Assembly (NCBI RefSeq): GCF_000004075.3
Contig: NC_026659.2
Location: 31,390,272-31,454,271 of the forward strand
Origin: Cucumis sativus
Lineage: Eukaryota > Streptophyta > Magnoliopsida > Cucurbitales > Cucurbitaceae
Direction of reading: 5' to 3'
Length of the DNA stretch: 64,000 bases
Under the pieces are notes generated by a model, which was not told where the DNA came from, made no database searches, and saw only the letters and a program-made list of their open reading frames with translations. Positions 12,355-23,240 of the stretch are shown here, one piece after another. Within the stretch, counting starts at the first letter, position 1. Each line of letters begins with the position of its first letter. A program made the translations under genes and the position numbers.

Positions 12355-14260
12355 AGACTTAAGAAGAAGAAGAAGAAATGAAGTGGGGATATTGAGTTAG
12401 ATGATATTTCATTGGCGCAATCTTAGGCTTTTGTGTGACAAATCAATAAGACTTATACATTATACATATTATATATTATATTGCATGCTTCTTTCTAAAT
12501 TTAAACTTTCCCTTTTTCTTTTTCTTGCTTCTAACTATTTATTTAACTTTCCTGTTTTCATCGTCTATACATAATTGTATTCATTTAAATTTTATTTGAG
12601 TTTTTAAAAATTAAAATGCTATCGCTTTATCGTTTTAATTATGCTCAATTTGAAAAAGCTCATACACAACTTATAAGTTATATTAAATGAAAGATATATA
12701 TAATTTTCTTTCATAATCGTCTATGCATATTTAACTCCGCTTTGTAGAGGAACAATCGTAAATAAAACAATTAAATTCAAAATATTAGCATAAATAACAA
12801 TTTTTTTAAACTTACAAATATAGCGATCGAAGTCGTTTATTGCAAATAGACTTTATTCATTGCAAATATTGATCCATTATCGATAGACTGTAAAAATCTA
12901 TAGAGATAAAAATATATCGCTAATAAATTATTTTTTAAATTGCTACTCACATATATATAAAGGGTGTTGCAAACTTGCAATGGATAGGAATTACCTTGTA
13001 TGGGAATGGTTGATTGATCAAAGTTTTGGCATTGGAGAAGGTTAACAATAGATTATTGGAGAATATTGGAATGAGTGAAAATTAAATATGAAGGTGATGT
13101 ATTATTAATGTAATTAAACATTGTTTAAGAATTATTTATTATACCTTTTAGAGTATACTCAATATTTCTTTAATGTACACTCAATATGTCTCACCCATGC
13201 TAAGAATTTATTACACTTTTATAGAGCCCCCTATATGGAAGATTCATCCAGTGCTCATACAACTTTTGTTCAATAATTAATATAACATACGATTATAACA
13301 TCACGAGAGAGTCTATTTCTATAATTATTTATAGTTATTATTCACACTCTCTACAATAATAATGATAATTTTTTATAAAATGTATATATATTTTTTGTTT
13401 GTTTATAAAATGTTTGGGTGATGGTGATTGAACAAATGGTGGGCACTAATGTAGAGAAAAAGCACTTTTTGATAGAACGGTTGGCTCAAAGTGCTTGGGT
13501 TATGTCCGACCATTTCATCCCCAAAAAATAAGGTCTCGTTTATGAGGAAAGCAGATTCCATGATTTTGGGTTCTTTAATTTAAACTAAACCCTAAATTAA
13601 CATTCAAATCATTCCCAAACATTTCACTAATCTTTTTCTTTGTAAGCATGCTTTTAATATATTTTCTTTTCGCTCTTCATTATAATTTTTTAATATGTTT
13701 AAATAATACATGAAACCATTATTTCATCACAATTTGACATATAGTTAAGGAATGTTATTTTATTGCGTAAACTCAACATCGTTTTAAACTACTATTAATA
13801 TGAACGTTCTATACTCGGCTTGCTAAACTAACAAAATTAACAACACATTATGTTTATCAAATATAAAAGTAAAACCTAAAATAAACAATAATAAAAGTAT
13901 TAAGATAATGATATAAACAACAAGTGAGCAAATTTGTAAGTCAAACATTGAATCTTAACTAATTTAGTTATGGTTGATGAATGTGAGAAAAAGCGATACT
14001 AAAATAATCAAGTATATAACAACACTTTTATCTAAAAATTGTAAATATAATTAGAAATCATAATAGTGTAGGTAGATTTTGGTATATGTAGGGTGTTTAC
14101 TCAAGTTTAATTAAAAGGTTGTAATGAAATGGTATTGTTGGAAAATAATAGAATGAAAGAAGACTAAAAGGAGAAATGGGAAGAAAATGGGAGGGGTTGG
14201 GTCAAATTTGAAAATGAGTTATAATTGGAAAGAAAAGAAGAAAAAGGAAAGGAAGGGAGA

Positions 14261-14465
14261 TGGCGCTAATGGCGCTAATGGCGCATTTTTGGTTTTGGTT
14301 ATTTAATAATGAGGCCTTGGATTACGGTGAAGAAATAGGCGCCCAAAGCAAGCGTTGAAGTAATCAAACAATTAGGGCAAATTCCATATCGAAAAGAAGA
14401 AAGGGAGTGAGAGATCAATGATAAAGAAAGGAATCTAAACCCTAATCCCTAATCCCTAATCCCTT
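14261..14465 (+). promoter_or_regulatory. promoter-like cluster: GGCGCTAAT repeats plus teloboxes
   Basis: TGGCGCTAA occurs in tandem at about 14261-14284. Downstream, at about 14437-14463, AAACCCTA is followed by several CCCTAAT units. In plants, E2F-like GGCGC elements and teloboxes often sit in promoters of growth and translation genes. No coding exon follows, so this could be an orphan promoter or chance. Confidence 0.3.
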
Positions 14466-14746
14466 CATAACAAAGAATTTGATTTCATTTTCTTCCCTTT
14501 ATAACTTTTATTATCTTCCTTCCTTCATTCTATTCATTCTATTCTCCCCTTTTTTAGTTTCCCCATGTGTATTTTTGAGTGGGACCCACTTAGAGATTGG
14601 CTATTCCTTACTTTCAATTTCAATCTTCAACTTCAGTTTTTGTATTGCCTCGGGCTTAAAGAAAGTTGAAATGAATGAACAACTAATACCACGATCGAAT
14701 GAGAGAAAGTTTGAAAGTACATACGGTTGAAAAATGTTTAAAAGAA

Positions 14747-14824
14747 TTGAAAACTAGATGAACATTTTTCTTTTTGTTAACTCAGTTGAAAACTAGATGA
14801 ACATTTTTCTTTTTGTTAACTCAG
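14747..14824. repeat. 39-bp tandem duplication
   Basis: Two adjacent, apparently identical 39-base units, each starting TTGAAAACTAGATGAAC and ending GTTAACTCAG. The lack of divergence suggests a recent event. Confidence 0.9.
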
Positions 14825-16597
14825 TTGTAAGAACTTTCTAGTTAAACGTGTTTAGTTTTGAACATTTCTATAAAATATGCTAAAATGACTTGTGTTAGTT
14901 TTTGAAAATTGTTTCATTGTATATGTCTGAACTTTAAATTTAAGGTATACCTAATAAAATTTTAAGTTTATAAGTTTGTTTGTGACAAATTAGTAGTAAT
15001 TAATTAACAAAATTGGAGTAAAAAGTGAGAAATGGAGGGCATGTGTTTTGATATGACATAATTAGGGTTGCAAAGCATGCTAGAGGGACAAAGTCACAAT
15101 TCACAATTGACAATCTTAGAGAAAAGGGATTGCAAATGAAGATATGGTAATCACCCAAAAGTGTGGATTTGTCCAACTTATTCACTCCAAAGATTCCAAA
15201 TTTTGAGGTCTTCTCCAAATTCCAATGTTGCCCCCTTCTTCCTTTTATTCTACTAAATGTATTAACGGAAAAGTAAAAGAAGTATTAGATGATATGATGT
15301 TAACGTTGTCTTCACCTATCAACTTAGGTTTTTAGATCAATCGAGTGTTGTAAGACAAATATCATCTTCTCTGTATTCAATATTCACCTTTACAGTATCT
15401 ACTACTTTACAATCTTGCCCCGTAAGTTTTCACCTTTTAGCTATGCTGGTTTTAGTTAGGTTATATTAGAGAATGTGATCTTTAACAAAAGAAAAATTCT
15501 TCATAATTCGTCAAAGTTACTATATAATTTTTTGTGTCTATTCCCTTTCTTTTGACTTTTTTTTATGTGAATACGATCACATAATATCAAAAGTTTCAAA
15601 ACCCAGTATATAAGAGAAAATCTAAATCCAATAAACACTTCATTTTGTCTAGACAATTTTACTCACTATATATATTATATAATATATACTATGAGTCACA
15701 GTATAGAACAAAATTACCTTTCTAATGAGAGTGCAACATCTCGTTTTACAGACTAATTCATTGTCCATTCAAATTATGGTGAACTCTTATTCAAGTTGGT
15801 TAATTAAATGGGGAAAAACACATCCATATCATATAAAATAAAGCAACGGATAGAATTGAAAATATGCAACAGTCACATATACTATTTATTCTAATATACT
15901 TTTATTCGTTATATTACTTTGTTATCTCTTAAATATAGTTGAACACTACATTCACAGGAAGTTACATTACTTAAATATGTTCATGTTAGTTGCAATCAAA
16001 TATTTTGAATATACTTAACGCTTATTATCAATATACTTATCTATTTTCGGATGACGCAATACTTAGAAGTTAAATACACCAAACGTGCACCCAATTAAGT
16101 CAAAGTTTCTTGGAAAGAGGATATTAAAAAGATAATAATAATAATAAAAGTGAAGAATTTGGATAGCTTTGTTATATGGTAAAGGCATGGGATGAATGAA
16201 GACCAAAAATGGATAAACACATCCCCTTTTTAGGTCATATGCATTCAAACATATAATTAACCATATTGTTGTCAAACCCTTTTTATTTGATTAACATTTG
16301 ATACTTTAATATAGATTCAATTTTTTAATAATCAAAGTAAAAGTACATATTAATTAGTTGAATTATATATATATTAAAGTTATATAGTACAAATGGAGGA
16401 ATAATCTACTAACTTAAACAAATATTAGTTGTAAATATACAACTAGCTAAAATTAATCTATAATCTAAATTGTAAAATAAAATTTTGATTTTAACTTATA
16501 TATTGAATCATAAATTGGAAAGAGATTCAAATCTTATCAATTTTTTTTTTTTTTTTATATCATAAAATGGAATTTGATTTTAAAATAATTAGAAACG

Positions 16598-17038
16598 TTG
16601 GAGAAAAAAGTGAAAATTTTGTGGAAAAAAAAAAAGTTTCCGTTGTTGCATTTCTTGTTCTATCTATCTCCGTTTCTCTTTTTCTCTCCGTCTTTCGTCT
16701 TTTCTCTTCTCCGGCGACGGCTAAAAATCACCCATTGGATTTCAAGACAATCGAGCCGTCTCGGTGGGCGTTGCCCTGTTTCTGATTGGTTGCGACGGCG
16801 AAAGGGGTTTACGGCTTTGGGCCCTGAAGGCCCTTTGGTTGAGGAATTTTGGGACGATGTTAGAAGATATGCAATTTACGCCCTTACTGTGAGTACTGGT
16901 GCTATTTGTACTATTCTTCTCCCTATTTTGGAACTGCTGAAGAACCCCATTACTACTGTTCTTGTTTTGCCTATTTTGCCTTCTCTTTCTTCGTTCTTTT
17001 CTTTCTGTGTTGGAGCTTCAGAACTAACAATTTTATAG
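16598..17038 (+). pseudogene. small two-helix membrane protein ORF, possibly decayed
   Basis: A 146-codon open frame. The part from about residue 67 reads RRKGFTALGPEGPLVEEFWD and continues with VRRYAIYALTVSTGAICTIL and LLPILELLKNPITTVLVL. This looks like a small plastid-type (Ycf33-like) membrane protein found in many plants: a Gly/Pro motif, an acidic W-D-D segment and two hydrophobic helices. The N-terminal half is a low-complexity Phe/Ser/Arg run, not a convincing transit peptide, and may be translated leader. The C-terminus (PILPSLSSFFSF) seems diverged where such proteins normally carry a Gly-rich second helix. It could be a real gene with a missed exon, or a degenerate copy. The family name is tentative. 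Confidence 0.35.
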
Positions 17039-18005
17039 TTTATAGTTTATAATTTCTCGTTGGAATTGGATAGTAGTAGATTAAGATGGATAAGGTTTAT
17101 TATTGTTTATTTTTTGACCATTTGAGTTTGATGTCACTGTCAATTCACGGATACATTTGGTGCTTGTAAGGTTGAAGAATTCAACATATATTTCTAGAAG
17201 AGGAAACCATTGTTTAAAAAATGATCTCCACAAAGTTCCACTTCCATCTGGTTTTGTGAATTTCAATCATTTTGCTTTGAAAATTTTGTAAGCAAAATTA
17301 TTCCTTCCTCTCCCCCACACGAATGAGCTCCACCTTCGCCTTTCCGCCGTCTCCTCCTCCCTCTTAGGTCACCGCCTACCTTCTAGCAGATTTGCACTAA
17401 TTTTCTTCTTTTTGTTGCCACTGGTATCCTTCCAATCTCCATGTTATCTTATCTCACTTGAAAAACACAATTAGGAACTCGTTCAATGTAAGAACGGAGG
17501 AATTCCAAAAAAACAAAAGAAAAGAAAACACTTTTCGAGCCTTTTGATTTGTTGCATTGTCTGTATATCTCTAATTTTTGAGCATCTCCCTTCTTTATTT
17601 ATCGAGTCGAAATGTTCTATGGCATTATCCAATTATCTCTAGTCCCAACAACCTCAATCTTAGTTATATTTGTGTAGATGGATTATAGTTGGAAAGAAGA
17701 CCACGAGCCTTTTTTGAAAATTTAAATTCTGATGAAGTTCTTTGATTCGAAGTTTGTATTTCTTTTGCATCAGATCTTTTCATTTCAACTTGTTTTTTTT
17801 AAAAAAGTAGATATGATCTAAATTCATCTTCAATTATTATATGTTTTGTTATGCTAGCTTAAAATTCTAATTGTATTTCCCTCTTTGTTGACTACTCGAT
17901 TGGTTAACTTGCAGGGTTGAAGATATTACAGGAGAGTGAGCTGATCTTTATGCAGTTGATACACAATAGACTCCGTATGGGTTTGTTCTTTAGCAATATG
18001 AAACA
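17039..18005. other. leader region of the PPR gene
   Basis: No protein-coding exon. A pyrimidine-rich stretch at about 17300-17367 ends at a possible donor (17368), and TTAACTTGCAG at 17904-17914 is a good acceptor. The PPR transcript may therefore have a 5' UTR intron of about 550 bases. A 14-codon upstream ORF begins at 17323. Confidence 0.35.
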
Positions 18006-21000
18006 ATGTTGCCTCAGAAACAATTCCTTTGGAGATTCTTTCCTTTCTCCACTCCCTTAATGTTTCACATGCTTCCTTTTTCCAGTAGACAATCCATAGA
18101 GTCTTTTGCCACTTTGGGGTCTGTCTCATTGAGCTCATCACAAGTTTTTCCAGCATATTCTTCGACTTTTCTTTTAGAATCTGTAGACTATGTTAAACTG
18201 GTTCAATCAGCTACTAAAACTGGGAAGTTGAACCATGGCAAACTTGTTCATTCCCATATGATTAAAACTTCTTTCAGGCCCTGTCTATTTTTGCAGAACA
18301 ATCTTCTTAACATGTACTGCAAATGTGGGGATACACGTTCTGCCGACAAATTGTTTGATAAAATGTCAAAATCAAACATTGTAACTTACAACTCTTTGAT
18401 TTCGGGATATGTCCAGATGAGCAACCTTGACAAGGTCATGATTTTGTTTGACAAAGCAAGAAGACTTGGTTTGAAACTTGATAAGTACACTTGTGCAGGA
18501 GCTCTTACAGCATGTAGTCAAAGTGGGAATCTTTCTGCGGGTAAGATGATTCATGGATTAATTTTAGTTTATGGATTAGGCTCCCAAGTTGTTTTGACCA
18601 ATTCTCTTATTGATATGTATTCAAAATGCGGCCAGGTTGATTATGCACGGATTTTGTTTGACCATTCTGATAAGTTAGATGGCGTTTCTTGGAATTCGTT
18701 GATTGCTGGTTATGTACAAAATGGAAAATATGAGGAGCTGTTGACAATTCTGCAGAAAATGCATCAAAATGGATTGGCGTTCAATACTTATACTCTAGGA
18801 AGTGCCCTGAAGGCTTGTAGCTCGAACTTCAATGGTTGTAAAATGTTTGGGACAATGCTACATGACCACGCAATCAAACTTGGCCTACATCTGGATGTTG
18901 TTGTTGGCACTGCATTGCTTGATATGTATGCAAAAACAGGAAGTTTGGATGATGCTATTCAAATCTTTGACCAAATGGTGGACAAAAATGTTGTGATGTA
19001 TAATGCAATGATGGCTGGCTTGCTCCAACAAGAGACCATTGAAGATAAATGTGCATACAAAGCCCTCAATCTTTTCTTTGAGATGAAGAGCTGTGGAATA
19101 AAACCTTCCATGTTTACATATTCAAGCTTATTAAAAGCTTGTATTATTGTTGAGGATTTCAAATTTGCAAAGCAAGTTCATGCCTTAATGTGCAAGAACG
19201 GTCTTCTTTCGGATGAGTACATCGGGAGTATTCTTATTGATTTATATTCTGTGTTAGGTTCAATGATGGATGCTTTATTGTGCTTTAACTCAATTCATAA
19301 TTTGACCATTGTCCCAATGACTGCCATGATTTTTGGTTATCTTCAAAATGGAGAATTTGAAAGTGCGTTGTCTTTGTTCTATGAACTTTTGACATACGAA
19401 GAGAAACCTGATGAATTTATTTTTTCCACAATCATGAGTTCTTGTGCAAATATGGGCATGTTAAGATCTGGAGAACAGATCCAAGGGCATGCAACCAAGG
19501 TAGGCATCTCGAGATTCACCATTTTTCAGAATTCACAGATTTGGATGTATGCAAAATCTGGAGATCTATATGCTGCCAATCTAACCTTTCAACAGATGGA
19601 AAATCCTGATATTGTGTCTTGGTCAACAATGATCTGCAGCAATGCACAGCATGGGCATGCAATGGAGGCTTTGAGATTTTTTGAGCTCATGAAGAGTTGT
19701 GGAATTGAGCCTAACCACTTTGCCTTTCTTGGAGTTCTAATTGCGTGTAGTCACAGAGGGCTTGTTGAAGAAGGATTAAGGTACGCCATGAAACTCTACT
19801 TTCTTGTTATTCAATGTTGAAAGGCTTAGTGATAGAAATATTATGTCAGGTGTTGTGAAGGCATTAGTCTAATCCAAAGTCACTTGGTCCTATAATTTTA
19901 TGAAAAGGATTTGTTGTTTGGTTCGGCTTTTATCTTCTGCTCTTTCAAGGCTTAAACAGGGTTTGGAGGTGTAGACTTCTGTTCTATGCTCCTTTTAGTT
20001 TCTAGTTTTCGTATTTAGTTTCTAGTTTTCGTATTTAGTTTCTCAAGCAAAGATATTGCTGGTGCCTTCTTTTGGTGTTTGATTTTCCCCTTTAAAATTA
20101 ATCCGAAAAGCTCTCTTGTATCATATGTGGTTAAATATATTTTATTTGGTTTATTTTCCAATCCAAAAGTGTGGAGTATTTTAGCTCTCTGCTGTTTTGG
20201 AGGGTGTCTTAGTCTTATGCATGAATATGTTTCTAACCGTTTTTCCATCCATCTGGTTTTGTTGGTGAAAGGTACTTTGATACCATGGAAAAAGACTACA
20301 AAATGAAACTTCATGTCAAGCATTGTGTCTGTGTTGTTGATCTACTTGGTCGAGCTGGAAGGTTGGCCGATGCAGAAAGTTTAATCCTACGCTTGGGGTT
20401 CGAGCACGAACCAGTGATGTGGCGAGCTTTACTAAGTGCCTGCAGGATTCACAAAGATACAGTTACTGCACAACGTGTAGCACAGAAAGTAATAGAGCTT
20501 GAACCTCTCGCATCTGCATCTTATGTTCTTCTTTATAACATTTATATGGATGCTGGAAACAAGTTAGCTGCCTCAAAAGTTAGAACGTTAATGGAAGAAC
20601 GGAGAATTAAGAAAGAACCTGGTCTAAGCTGGATACAAATAGGAGATAAAGTCTACTCATTTGTTTCAGGTGATCGATCTCACAAAAACAGTGGACAAAT
20701 ATATGCAAAGTTGGATGAAATGTTAGCAACGACAAAGAGATTAGATTCGGCAAAGGACATATTAGGTTACAAAATTGAACATGAACACCTAACCAATGTG
20801 AACTATCACAGTGAAAAGTTGGCTGTGGCTTTTGGGGTTCTCTATTTGTCAGAATCAGCTCCGGTGAGAGTGATGAAGAACCTGAGAATATGTTTGGACT
20901 GTCACATGACAATGAAGCTCTTCTCAATAGTTGAGAAAAGAGAGTTAATTGTTAGAGATTCAGTTCGATTCCATCATTTCAAAGACGGGTCTTGTTCTTG

Positions 21001-21016
21001 TGGGGACTACTGGTAG
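18006..21016 (+). CDS. PLS-DYW pentatricopeptide repeat protein (839 aa, 2 exons)
   Basis: Organelle RNA-binding protein of the C-to-U editing class. Exon 1 is 18006-19780; exon 2 is 20272-21016. The splice joins AG to G, keeping GLRYFDTMEKDY continuous; total 840 codons with stop. The N-terminus (MLPQKQFLWRFFPFSTPLMF) is basic and hydrophobic, as in organelle transit peptides. Residues from about 60 to 690 are PLS-type repeats (NSLISGYVQ, LIDMYSKCG, ALKACS and similar), followed by E-type motifs (GLSWIQIGDKVYSFVSGD). The C-terminal DYW deaminase-like domain has the zinc/catalytic HSE at 771-773, CLDC at 799-802, His826/827, CSC at 833-835 and the final DYW. All key residues are present, so it should be an active editing factor. 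It reminds me of Arabidopsis At3g13880, but I cannot confirm orthology or the target site. Confidence 0.95.
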
Positions 21017-22290
21017 TTGAAATGGATTCATATTTGTAGTTTAAGTCTCAACAGACTGAAAAAAGGCTGAATCCAAATTTCTCTAGGCTATTTCATATCT
21101 AAAAGGATCCTAAGCTATCTGCAAGCATGAAGACACGAAGCATTTTTATTCTCTTTTTCTGTCTTCTATGTTCATACATAGTCTTCAATCACAATTTGGA
21201 GGGAGGCTATTCCTTGTGAGATTGCTAAGGAACTTTAGATTTAGCAATCTTCGGAGGATAAGTTCTTCTGGGAAAGCTTGTCCTAACTGAGGTTGCTGTG
21301 CAGTAACAATATCACTTTTTCTTTCAAGTACAACTGTAGGGATGGAGGATCGAGTCTTCGACCTCTACGAAAGGTCGTACCAACTAAGCACCATCGAGTC
21401 AAGTGAGTAAAAAGCCAAGATCATATTAGAAACTTTATATATACAAATTCTTGATCAAATTTTTCTGAGATTGGAGCTGGAGTCATTCTACATGCATCAG
21501 GAACCTCATCATGATGTCTAGGAAGACTATCCCTCCAATGTACCTTACCATGCTTTTATCTCAAAAGTGAATGAATAAAAGGGGTTTAAGGTTTTGGGTG
21601 TCAAGAGGTTTGTTTATCTTGGGCCTTTTGTTTATTTTTATATTGTATGGTTTAGTAGATAAGACACAAATTTGAACTCGGTGTATTTTTTTTCCTTAAT
21701 TGAGAAGGATTTATTTACTCGAGAACGAAACTGAGAAAGAATTATATTCTTTTATTAGAAACAAAGACATGTATGTAACACATGCATGGTTTTTTCTACT
21801 TTTCCTCTATTCATATAATTAAATGGTTTTGAATGACACATCATTTTTACTAAGAAAATTGTCATTAATTGACCATCCATATTGTGAGACTGATTTAATT
21901 ATTTAAAAGAGTTCTTATTCAATCAAACCTATAATCTTGAACCACTTATTGACTATGCATTAAAAGGACTAGAAAATTAGTGGTGACTTAGTTGATCACG
22001 AGATATCAATTATACTAATCCAAAAATTAGCTTCTAGATTTACGTGATGACAATGAATTAGATCCATAAAATTGATAATTGATTCAAACATGTTGTAATG
22101 TTTTTAATCCTCAATTTTTGTATTTAAATTTGGATTACTTTAAATAAAATTGGTTTACAATTTCATAATAGATAACATAATTGGGACTCAACCGAATTGA
22201 AATTTTCGATTTGGTTCGATTTTAAAAATATGAACCAAATGTAAACCGAACCGTAATTCTCCTTCGTTTTGATTTTAGGTTACACAGCTT
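21017..22290. other. spacer between PPR and Rrp36 genes
   Basis: The 3' flank of the PPR gene, with a minus-strand tRNA-like SINE candidate at about 21330-21400. The rest is AT-rich. Near 22190-22255 is a CCGAA/TTCGGTT-rich stretch of a kind common in plant dispersed repeats. No gene seen. Confidence 0.45.
21325..21400 (-). repeat. tRNA-derived SINE-like fragment
   Basis: Reading the minus strand, the A-box-like TGCTTAGTTGGTACG (21376-21390) is followed by the B-box-like GACTCGATCC (21347-21356), then an A-rich tail. Spacing fits a tRNA-derived SINE head; no full tRNA structure. Confidence 0.5.
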
Positions 22291-23240
22291 GGTGGAGACT
22301 GATATCGGGGAGCCATTTATGAAACTCAGAATTCCTATTTCTTTCACTTCTCTCGGAATTCCGTTGATTTATGCCGCAGTAGAGTCCTCCGGATCAGTCT
22401 CGCCACTGTATTAGGCTAACAACTTCTCTTCCTCGCGCTGTGCGTTCCTTCTTCTCTGTTTCTCTTCCTCTGCTCCTCTTCTCACTTCTCACCTCAGTTT
22501 TGCGCCGTTCGTCTCCTCCTCGCCGTCTGTTTTCCTCATCTTCTCCTTCCGACTTCTGACGGCCATCCTAACAGGTATGAAATTATTTATTTATAGTTTT
22601 TGGTATAAATAAAATTTAAACTCCATTTTTTTCCCCTTCAAATAATGTTGTGGATTATTGTATGTTGTAGACTATTTTATGTTTTGGCTTTGTTGAGTTC
22701 AATATTGAAAGCAATGAATGGGTAAGGAGCTGCTACTAACATCACAGTAAGGGGCTGCTACTGACTTGTCTAAATCATAATGAATGGGTTATTGTTATGT
22801 GGGTTATTGCTGCTGTTTACACTTCAGCAATTCATTTTTAAGATTTCATTGTTGGTTGTCTTGCTGTTTACATTCTGTTGTTGTATGGGTGAAATTTTGT
22901 AAATTTGAATGTACAAAATTTTTGATTTTTTTTTTTTTTTTGAAAAGGAACCATTTTGAACTTTACAAACATTAGAATGTAAAAGAAAAAAAAGGACAAC
23001 TCAACCCATATTTTATGGGTTGGGTTAGAAACTTAATTCTGGTTATTTGGTTTGACCTGTTTACACCTCTAGGTTTGCTTTCGCCGCCCCGATTTGCCTT
23101 TGCCACCTCACTCCGGTCACCGTCGACCTCGTCTCAACATAAAGACTATTTTGTTTAAATTGGTTTTACGATTTGTATATAACTTAGAATTTGTGTAACA
23201 TCAATGCTATAGGGCCAATATTATCAAGCTTTGGATTGGA
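22290..23240 (+). promoter_or_regulatory. Rrp36 leader with a 5' UTR intron
   Basis: A pyrimidine-rich non-coding exon runs to 22574 (CTAACAG, then GTATGA). The acceptor GCTATAG at 23206-23212 leads into 28 bases of leader before the ATG at 23241. The 638-base intron contains a poly-T run near 22930. Leader introns of this kind are frequent in plant housekeeping genes. Confidence 0.55.

Larger units (their letters stand above)
12355..16597. other. long gene-free region
   Basis: The first part is the endoglucanase promoter. Near 12800-12960 there is a degenerate copy of the small inverted-repeat element seen elsewhere in the window. At 14261-14465 there is a GGCGCTAAT triplet repeat followed by telobox repeats, with no gene behind it. 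A 39-base tandem duplication lies at 14747-14824. The open frames at 14479-14730, 15000-15218 and 16063-16275 show no family features. Confidence 0.5.

Noticed and set aside
14479-14730. 83-codon ORF behind the telobox cluster
   Set aside because: Phe/Ser/Leu-rich with no recognised motif; likely pyrimidine-rich leader DNA translated by chance.
17926-18156. Minus-strand ORF over the PPR start
   Set aside because: Shadow of the PPR coding frame and leader; no independent support.
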